Source: Candidatus Rokuibacteriota bacterium
Lineage (GTDB): Bacteria > Methylomirabilota > Methylomirabilia > Rokubacteriales > CSP1-6
Assembly: GCA_003220435.1 (NCBI GenBank)
Contig: QHSL01000036.1
Coordinates: 1-36,143, forward strand
Direction of reading: 5' to 3'
Length of the DNA stretch: 36,143 nt
In this document: positions 31,545-36,143 of the stretch, piece after piece
Position numbering within the stretch: the first letter of the stretch is position 1
Layout of the letters: every line of letters begins with the position of its first letter
Made by a program: the position numbers and the translations under genes
Notes under the pieces: generated by a model
What the model was told of the DNA's origin: nothing
The model's input: only the letters and a program-made list of their open reading frames with translations
Database searches by the model: none

Positions 31545-32939
31545 CTACCGCGCGTCCAGGTCGAAGCCCGGCGGGCGTTGCAGGTCGGGCTGGCGCGCGA
31601 ACAGATCGCGCCAGGCCGCCCGCGCGATGCGGTCGGCTTCGGCGACGATCGCGCCTTCGTCCATCGTGAGCACGCGGTGGTCGCGCATGATCCATCGGCC
31701 GTCGACCATGACCGCTTCGACGTCGGCGGCCTGGCCCTGGTGCACGAAGCAGGAGACGACGCGCAGCGCCGGCACCAGGTGGGGCTTCGTCAGGTCGACG
31801 ATGACGAGATCGGCGCGGTTGCCCGTGGCGAGCCAGCCGCCGTCGGAGACGCCGAGCGCGCGATAGCCGTTGCGCGTCGCCCACACGAGCGCTTCCTCGG
31901 GTGTGGGTTGCCGTCCATCCCCGCGACGCACCCGCTCCATGAAGAGCGCCGTGCGCATGACCTCCACCATGTCCTCGGCCATGTTGTCGGTGCCGAGCGT
32001 GATCAGGCAGCCGGCGCGCTCGAGGTCGGCGATGCGGGCCGCGAGCCCGCGACGCGCGGCGATCGCCGAGTTCACGGCGACGGCCGCCCGCGACGCGCCG
32101 AGGATGCGCTCTTCGTCCGCGGTCATGCACCGGCAATGAGCCGCGACGAGCCGGTCGCAGAGGAACCCGGTGCGGGCGGCGTACTCGGTCGGCGGGACGC
32201 CGCGCTGCTCCTGGACCGCGGCCACCTCGCCCCAGACCTGGTTCAGATGGATCGTCGCGAGGACGTCGAGCTCCGACCGGAGCTTGGCCAGACGCGCGAG
32301 CAGGTCGGGCGAGCAGAGGTCGGGCGCCCACGCGGCCAGGCCGATCCGCAGGCGACCGTCCTCCCGGCCGTTCCAGCGCTCGTGGAGCTCGGCGATCCGC
32401 GAAAGGCCCGCCTCGGCGAGCGCCGCGTCGGCCGCGAACGGACCTGGCTGCCCGATCGACGCGTTCGCGCGGTCCCACGCACGCTCGCACAGGACGAGGC
32501 GCAGGCCCGTGTCCAGCAGCGCTCCCGCGTACGCGTCCAGCCCCACGCCTTCCTCGAGCACCAGGGTGGTCCCGCTTCTGATCGCTTCGAGGGCGCCGAG
32601 CTGGACCATCACCCGCTCCTGATCCGGCGTGAGCGGGGGCAGCGGCAACGGCGCCAGGCCGCCCCGGAAGGGCGGCGTGTGCGGAGGCGAGAGGTCCTCG
32701 TAGATCCCGCGCGCCAGCACGCGGGCCAGGTGCGTGTGCGTGTTCGCGAAGCCCGGCAGGATCGCGCGGCCGCGGCCGTCGACGCACGCGGCGTCGGGAT
32801 AGCGGGCGGCGAGCTCGGCGGCGGGACCGATCGCCGAGATTCGACGATCCTGGACGACCAGCGCCGCGTCGTAGTGGATCGAGCCGGCCTCGTCGGCCGT
32901 CACGATCGTGGCGTCGTGAATCAGGATCGGCTGAGCCAT
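31545..32939 (-). CDS. Atz/Trz-type amidohydrolase (8-oxoguanine/chlorohydrolase-like deaminase)
   Basis: This 464-residue protein is of the cytosine-deaminase/AtzA-TrzN-like amidohydrolase group. It has a composite N-terminal sandwich (ILIHDATIVTADEAG), metal-binding FANTHTHLARV near 70-80, ATIHLNQVWGEV, VAAHCRCM and TLGTDNMAEDM (late metal Asp), and a C-terminal sandwich GNRADLVIVDL. Members deaminate or dechlorinate purines, guanine oxidation products or s-triazines using one metal. The substrate is unknown; 8-oxoguanine or hydroxytriazine is a guess from the group. No Shine-Dalgarno is evident before the ATG at 32939. A -10-like TATTAC (32955-32950) lies 10 nt before it, overlapping the divergent TAATAT of the neighbouring operon. 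Confidence 0.88.
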   Translation of the reverse strand: MAQPILIHDATIVTADEAGSIHYDAALVVQDRRISAIGPAAELAARYPDAACVDGRGRAILPGFANTHTHLARVLARGIYEDLSPPHTPPFRGGLAPLPLPPLTPDQERVMVQLGALEAIRSGTTLVLEEGVGLDAYAGALLDTGLRLVLCERAWDRANASIGQPGPFAADAALAEAGLSRIAELHERWNGREDGRLRIGLAAWAPDLCSPDLLARLAKLRSELDVLATIHLNQVWGEVAAVQEQRGVPPTEYAARTGFLCDRLVAAHCRCMTADEERILGASRAAVAVNSAIAARRGLAARIADLERAGCLITLGTDNMAEDMVEVMRTALFMERVRRGDGRQPTPEEALVWATRNGYRALGVSDGGWLATGNRADLVIVDLTKPHLVPALRVVSCFVHQGQAADVEAVMVDGRWIMRDHRVLTMDEGAIVAEADRIARAAWRDLFARQPDLQRPPGFDLDAR

Positions 32940-32986
32940 CGACGGTACGGTAATATGCTTCGGCCTGGAGCGAAAGGAGCGTGACC

Positions 32987-33094
32987 ATGCGGCAGGTGAG
33001 GGTGTCGTGGCGGCTCGGCGTCGCGGCCGCGATCGCGGTGTACGAGCCGGGACCGTTCATGCACTTCTGGAACGTCTGGCTGGAGAAAAAATGA
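32987..33094 (+). CDS. 35-codon small ORF translationally coupled to the serine hydrolase
   Basis: ATG at 32987 is preceded by AAAGGAG with 7-nt spacing, one of the best ribosome sites in the window. It encodes 35 residues: a basic start (MRQVRVSWRLG), a short hydrophobic stretch (VAAAIAV), then an EPGPFMHFWNVWLEKK end. The TGA (33092-33094) overlaps the hydrolase ATG in ATGA. The last codons are GAG AAA AAA TGA. A -1 slip on the A6 run (33086-33091) would continue in the hydrolase frame and add these residues to its N-terminus. It could be a leader peptide, a small membrane-associated protein or the true N-terminus of the hydrolase. I recognise no family. A -10-like TAATAT at 32951-32956 precedes it. 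Confidence 0.5.
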   Translation: MRQVRVSWRLGVAAAIAVYEPGPFMHFWNVWLEKK

Positions 33095-33930
33095 TGAATG
33101 ACCTCGTGAAGCGTCTCAACGCGCTGTGTGACGGCATGCCCTTCCAAACCAGTTGGTACCTGAAAGACCTGGGCTCGGGGGCGAGCGCCGACCGCCTGGG
33201 CGCAGTGCCGGTTCCGTCGGCCAGTACCCGAAAAATCTCGATCCTCATGGCGGCGCTGGCGGCCGTGCACGCGGGCAAGCTCGTCCTGGACCAGAAGGTC
33301 ACGATCGAGGCGCGCCACCAGGACAACGACTCCGGGACGTTCCAGCACCTCACCCCCGGCTTCTCGATCACGCTGCGCGACGCGCTGGTGATGATGATCA
33401 TCGTCAGCGACAACGCGTGCACCGGCCTGGTGGTCGAGCTGGTCGGGCTCGAGAACGTCCAGCGCTACTGCGACGCGCTCGGCATGAAGGGGACGATCCA
33501 TCGCTACGGGATGCCCCCGAAGCTCGCCGTCGGCCACTCGCTCGACCAGGTCACGGTGACCACGCCGAACGATCAGGGGATGCTGCTCGAGCTCATCCTC
33601 AAAGCGACGACCGACGCCGCAGTCGCCGGCCGGCTGCAGTGCACGTCGCAGCTCTGCAAGCTCGGCCTCGATATTCTCTCCTGGCAGAAGCTGAAGACGC
33701 GTCTGCCATCGCAGCTGCCGCTGGGGACGAGGGTCGCCCACAAGACCGGGACGGGACCGCGCGGATACAACGACGCGGGCATCGTCTTCAAGGGCGATCG
33801 CCCGCTTTTCATCCTGACCGCGTACACGGAGAACGTGCCGGCCGCGCTCGCCGACGGCACGCCGGGCTTCGCCGCCGCGTATCAGATCATCGGGCGCATG
33901 GCGCGCATGGCCTGGGACGAGCTGGCATGA
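33091..33930 (+). CDS. Class A beta-lactamase-fold serine hydrolase
   Basis: This 279-residue protein has the SxxK motif STRK (Ser45, Lys48), SDN at 106-108 and KTG at 218-220, the three active-site motifs of class A beta-lactamases and D,D-peptidase-like serine hydrolases. TVTTPNDQGMLLELIL corresponds to the helix after the omega loop, but I do not see the usual Glu-x-x-Leu-Asn of the omega loop before it. Efficient beta-lactam hydrolysis is therefore uncertain. No signal peptide is visible from this start, unusual for a periplasmic lactamase. GGAG lies 5 nt before the ATG at 33091. The gene overlaps the small ORF upstream and the RidA-like gene downstream, both by ATGA, indicating a coupled operon. 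Confidence 0.85.
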   Translation: MMNDLVKRLNALCDGMPFQTSWYLKDLGSGASADRLGAVPVPSASTRKISILMAALAAVHAGKLVLDQKVTIEARHQDNDSGTFQHLTPGFSITLRDALVMMIIVSDNACTGLVVELVGLENVQRYCDALGMKGTIHRYGMPPKLAVGHSLDQVTVTTPNDQGMLLELILKATTDAAVAGRLQCTSQLCKLGLDILSWQKLKTRLPSQLPLGTRVAHKTGTGPRGYNDAGIVFKGDRPLFILTAYTENVPAALADGTPGFAAAYQIIGRMARMAWDELA

Positions 33931-34448
33931 ACGTCGAGAACAAGCTCGCGGCGCTCGGGCTCGAGCTGCCGAGCCTCGAGGACCTCTACAGCACGAACGC
34001 GTCCGGTGCGCATTACATCTCCCACTACCCGGTGCAGAACCTGCTCTATCTTTCGGGCACCACGCCGCGAAAGGGCGGGCAGCCCTATCTGCCGGGAGTC
34101 GTCGGCAAGGACCTCACGCTGGCCCAGGGCTACGAGGCGGCGCGCCAGGCGGTGATCCCGACGCTGGCGGCGATCAAGTACGCGCTCGGCGATCTCGACC
34201 GGGTGCAACAGATCGTTCACCTGCTCGGGTTCGTGAACTCGGCGCCGGGCTTCGGCGATCAGCCCCGCGTGATCAACGGCGCCGCCGACCTGCTCGTCGA
34301 GCTCTTCGGCGAGCGCGGCAAGCCGACGCGCGCCGCGATCGGCTGCCAGGGGCTCGGGGGCAACGCCTCGGTCGAGATCATCGTGACGCTGCTGTTTTCT
34401 GGCTCCGACGTGCGGCCGCCGCTCGCCCGCGACCGCGTGGTGAGATAG
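33927..34448 (+). CDS. RidA/YjgF-like family protein
   Basis: This is a 173-residue RidA-superfamily (YjgF/chorismate-mutase-like) protein. NVENKLAALGLELPSLEDLYSTNASGAHY at the start, then QNLLYLSGTTPRKGGQPYLPGVVGKDLTLAQGYEAARQAVIPTLAAIKYALGDLDRVQQIVHLLGFVN, and LFGERGKPTRAAIGCQGLGGNASVEIIVTLLF at the end follow the family pattern for the long, COG0251-related branch. Classical RidA deaminates reactive enamines; the residues needed for that are not all identifiable here, so the function is unassigned. The ATG at 33927 overlaps the hydrolase stop in ATGA. A beta-lactamase-fold enzyme coupled to a RidA-like protein suggests metabolism of an amide or imine compound (inference). Confidence 0.88.
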   Translation: MNVENKLAALGLELPSLEDLYSTNASGAHYISHYPVQNLLYLSGTTPRKGGQPYLPGVVGKDLTLAQGYEAARQAVIPTLAAIKYALGDLDRVQQIVHLLGFVNSAPGFGDQPRVINGAADLLVELFGERGKPTRAAIGCQGLGGNASVEIIVTLLFSGSDVRPPLARDRVVR

Positions 34449-34579
34449 GCCGGGCGCGTCGTAAGGTGCTCTTTACAGATGGAGCCGGTGCCTTCGGGGA
34501 CAGTCCGCGATCTTACTGATATGTCGGCGGTGTGACATCTGGCACCCGTAATGCTGCGGTGTTGAACGGGAGGTTCTTC

Positions 34580-35827
34580 ATGCTCGCTCGTCTGCTCGCG
34601 CTGCTGGTTCTGGCGGGATCGCTCGGACTGGCCCCGGCAGCCGCGGCTCAGGTGCTTCCGGACCAGTACATCGTGGTCCTGCACGACAACGTACCACGTG
34701 CGGTCGACGTGGCTCAGGACCTCGCCCGCCGCTACCGCATCGGCATTCTCGACGTGTACGAGAACGCGTTGAAGGGATTTTCGGCCAGTATTCCGGCGGC
34801 GGTGCTAAACGCCGTCGCGAGGGATTCGCGGGTCCGGTTCATCAGCGAGGACCGGGTCGTCGTGGCCTTCCAGCAGACGATCCCGACCGGCGTCAACCGG
34901 ATCAACGCCGAGAACAAGACCAACACGGGCGCCGGCATCAACGTGGCGGTGATCGACACGGGCATCGACACAACGCACCCGGAGCTGCAGCCGAACATCG
35001 TCGGCGGCAAGAGCTGCATCGGGGCGCCGAGCTTCCGTGACCTGAACGGCCACGGCAGCCATGTCGCCGGCACGATCGCGGCGGTCGACAATGGCACCGG
35101 CGTCGTCGGCGTCGCTCCGGGCGCCAAGCTCTGGGCCGTGCAGGTGCTCAACTTCCTCGGATCGGGATCGACCTCGACGGTCGTTTGCGGCATCGACTTC
35201 GTCGACTCGAAGTCCCCGGCCAAGGGCGGCCCCATCGTCGTGGCCAACATGAGCCTGGGCGGAGGCGGGACGGACGACGGCAACTGCGGCAACACGAACA
35301 ACGACGCCTTGCACAAGGCCATCTGCCAGGCCGTCGCCGACGGCGTGACGTTCGTGGTCGCCGCCGGCAACAGCGGCGCCGACCTGAGCGGGTTCGTGCC
35401 CGCGGCGTACAACGAGGTGATCTCCGTGACCGCGCTCGGAGATTCGGACGGCCAGGCGTGCGGGCAGGGCGCGCCGACCAGCTCCAGCATCGACGACGGC
35501 TTCGCCAGCTTCTCGAACTTCGGCAGCGGCGCTGACTTGAATCACGTCATCGCCGGTCCGGGCGTCGACATCTACTCGACCTACAAGTTCGGCGGCTATG
35601 CCACCCTGAGCGGGACGAGCATGGCCTCACCGCACGTCGCGGGAGCCGCCGCCCTCTACGTCGCGAACAACCCGGGGGCGACGCCGGCCCAGGTGCTCGC
35701 CGGCCTGCAGGCCCTCGGTGAGCCGCCCGGGGTGAACTTTCAGGGCGAGTGTTCGGCTGGCGGCGCCAGCCATGTCAGCGCCGGCCTGCGTCACCCGGAG
35801 CCGGTCGTTCGGGCGGACGGCCTGTAG
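34580..35827 (+). CDS. Secreted subtilisin-like serine protease (S8, proteinase K-like)
   Basis: This 415-residue protein has a Sec signal peptide (LARLLALLVLAGSLGLAPAAAA, cleavage near 23-24). An inhibitor_I9 propeptide follows (DQYIVVLHDNVPRAVDVAQDLARRYRI to about 93), then a peptidase S8 catalytic domain. The triad is visible: Asp126 in AVIDTGID, His158 in NGHGSHVAGTIA and Ser347 in GTSMASPHVAGAAALY, with oxyanion Asn264 in AAGNSG. Cysteines in the catalytic domain may form disulfides, consistent with export. It would be autoprocessed and degrade proteins outside the cell. GGGAGG lies 6 nt before ATG 34580, so I prefer it to GTG 34532, which adds a non-signal leader. Its end overlaps the convergent PAP2 gene by about 37 bp. 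Confidence 0.92.
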   Translation: MLARLLALLVLAGSLGLAPAAAAQVLPDQYIVVLHDNVPRAVDVAQDLARRYRIGILDVYENALKGFSASIPAAVLNAVARDSRVRFISEDRVVVAFQQTIPTGVNRINAENKTNTGAGINVAVIDTGIDTTHPELQPNIVGGKSCIGAPSFRDLNGHGSHVAGTIAAVDNGTGVVGVAPGAKLWAVQVLNFLGSGSTSTVVCGIDFVDSKSPAKGGPIVVANMSLGGGGTDDGNCGNTNNDALHKAICQAVADGVTFVVAAGNSGADLSGFVPAAYNEVISVTALGDSDGQACGQGAPTSSSIDDGFASFSNFGSGADLNHVIAGPGVDIYSTYKFGGYATLSGTSMASPHVAGAAALYVANNPGATPAQVLAGLQALGEPPGVNFQGECSAGGASHVSAGLRHPEPVVRADGL

Positions 35828-36143
35828 GAGCCTAGCTCGGCCGCGGCGGAGGCGAAGGCCAGGCCGAGCGCGATTCCGGCGAGGGCGTCGCCGGGCCAAT
35901 GGGCGCGCAGGATGACCCGCGCGAGGGCGACCAGCACGATCATCAGCGCCGCGCCGAGCCGCACCAGGGTGCGCGTCGGCGCCGGCACTGACTCCGCGAG
36001 GTAGATCACCGCGCCGAAGAACGCCGCCGCCGCCGTCGCGTGGCCGCTCGGGAACCCCATCGACGCTTCCTCGGGCCGGGCGCGCCCGATCACGACCTTC
36101 AGGAGTCCTTCGGCCGCCGGCGCGGCGAGCATCAGCCCGATCC
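35791..36143 (-). CDS. PAP2-family phosphatase, C-terminal part
   Basis: The frame is open to the right edge, so the N-terminus is outside the window. The visible part carries the phosphatase motifs KVVIGRARP (KX6RP), FPSGHATAAAAFF (PSGH) and ARVILRAHWPGD (R-x5-H-x3-D; the usual Ser before the Arg is Ala), with membrane segments LVRLGAALMIVLVALARVIL and ALAGIALGLAFASAAAEL around them. Such enzymes dephosphorylate undecaprenyl diphosphate or phosphatidic acid at the membrane. The last residues (SYRPSARTTGSG) overlap the end of the protease gene on the other strand by 37 bp. Confidence 0.88.
   Translation of the reverse strand, partial: IGLMLAAPAAEGLLKVVIGRARPEEASMGFPSGHATAAAAFFGAVIYLAESVPAPTRTLVRLGAALMIVLVALARVILRAHWPGDALAGIALGLAFASAAAELGSYRPSARTTGSG

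Noticed and set aside
31540-33741. A 733-codon minus-strand frame covering the amidohydrolase and part of the hydrolase gene.
   Set aside because: Composition is typical of an antisense shadow frame in GC-rich DNA (Arg/Ala/Gly-rich), and it overlaps well-supported genes on both strands.
34473-34501. TTTACA in the gap before the protease gene as a -35 element.
   Set aside because: No acceptable -10 hexamer lies 16-18 nt downstream.
1-36143. CRISPR arrays, tRNA or rRNA genes, integrase or transposase genes.
   Set aside because: No repeat-spacer periodicity, no tRNA cloverleaf pattern and no transposase motif were seen; only the 20-nt and 22-nt short tandem repeats were found.

Overview
The window is a gene-dense, very GC-rich (roughly two-thirds G+C) bacterial chromosome segment. 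There are no phage or conjugation genes, no rRNA or tRNA that I could recognise, and no CRISPR array. The gene mix includes LLM/F420-type oxidoreductase, paired acyl-CoA dehydrogenases, many metal-dependent amidohydrolases, stand-alone aromatic dioxygenases, and very large zinc-ribbon/class III cyclase/AAA/TPR proteins. It resembles uncultivated soil lineages such as Candidatus Rokubacteria/Methylomirabilota. That placement is inference from gene content and composition; no marker gene is present.

Layout. 1-2165 is the 3' part of a TM0106-type RecB-like nuclease/helicase. 2162-2730 is a ParE-type toxin and its antitoxin on the opposite strand, followed at 2761-3143 by decayed DUF4160 and DUF2442 genes, so the left end is a small defence/addiction-like island. 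3166-5891 (minus) holds an SDR oxidoreductase, a SnoaL-like protein and a DUF222/HNH endonuclease. 6282-11901 (plus) holds an amidohydrolase, a BNR-repeat protein and the first cyclase/AAA/TPR protein. 11909-16739 (minus) holds a nitroreductase, a HbpS/GlcG-like protein, a second SDR, an epimerase-like protein and a hybrid histidine kinase.

16941-22221 looks like an aromatic-compound degradation neighbourhood: an amidohydrolase/decarboxylase-like protein and a gentisate-dioxygenase-like bicupin on plus, a LigB-like extradiol dioxygenase and a Rieske oxygenase on minus, and a LivF-like ABC ATPase on plus. 22333-24373 (plus) is a GT4 glycosyltransferase with a damaged active-site motif and an LLM oxidoreductase. 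24370-28235 (minus) is a peroxiredoxin-like protein and a second cyclase/AAA/TPR gene that carries a frameshift between its zinc ribbons and its cyclase domain. 28292-30677 is a pair of acyl-CoA dehydrogenases. 30692-32939 (minus) is exonuclease III and an Atz/Trz-type amidohydrolase. 32987-34448 is a tightly coupled plus-strand unit made of a 35-codon small ORF, a class A beta-lactamase-fold serine hydrolase and a RidA-like protein. The right end has a secreted subtilisin-like protease and a truncated PAP2 phosphatase.

The most interesting items for follow-up are: the small ORF that ends in an A6 run and could fuse to the serine hydrolase by a -1 slip; the frameshifted cyclase gene; several -10-like elements placed only 6-7 nt before start codons that lack a Shine-Dalgarno (possible leaderless mRNAs); and catalytic-residue changes in the LigB-like, epimerase-like, GT4 and beta-lactamase-like proteins.
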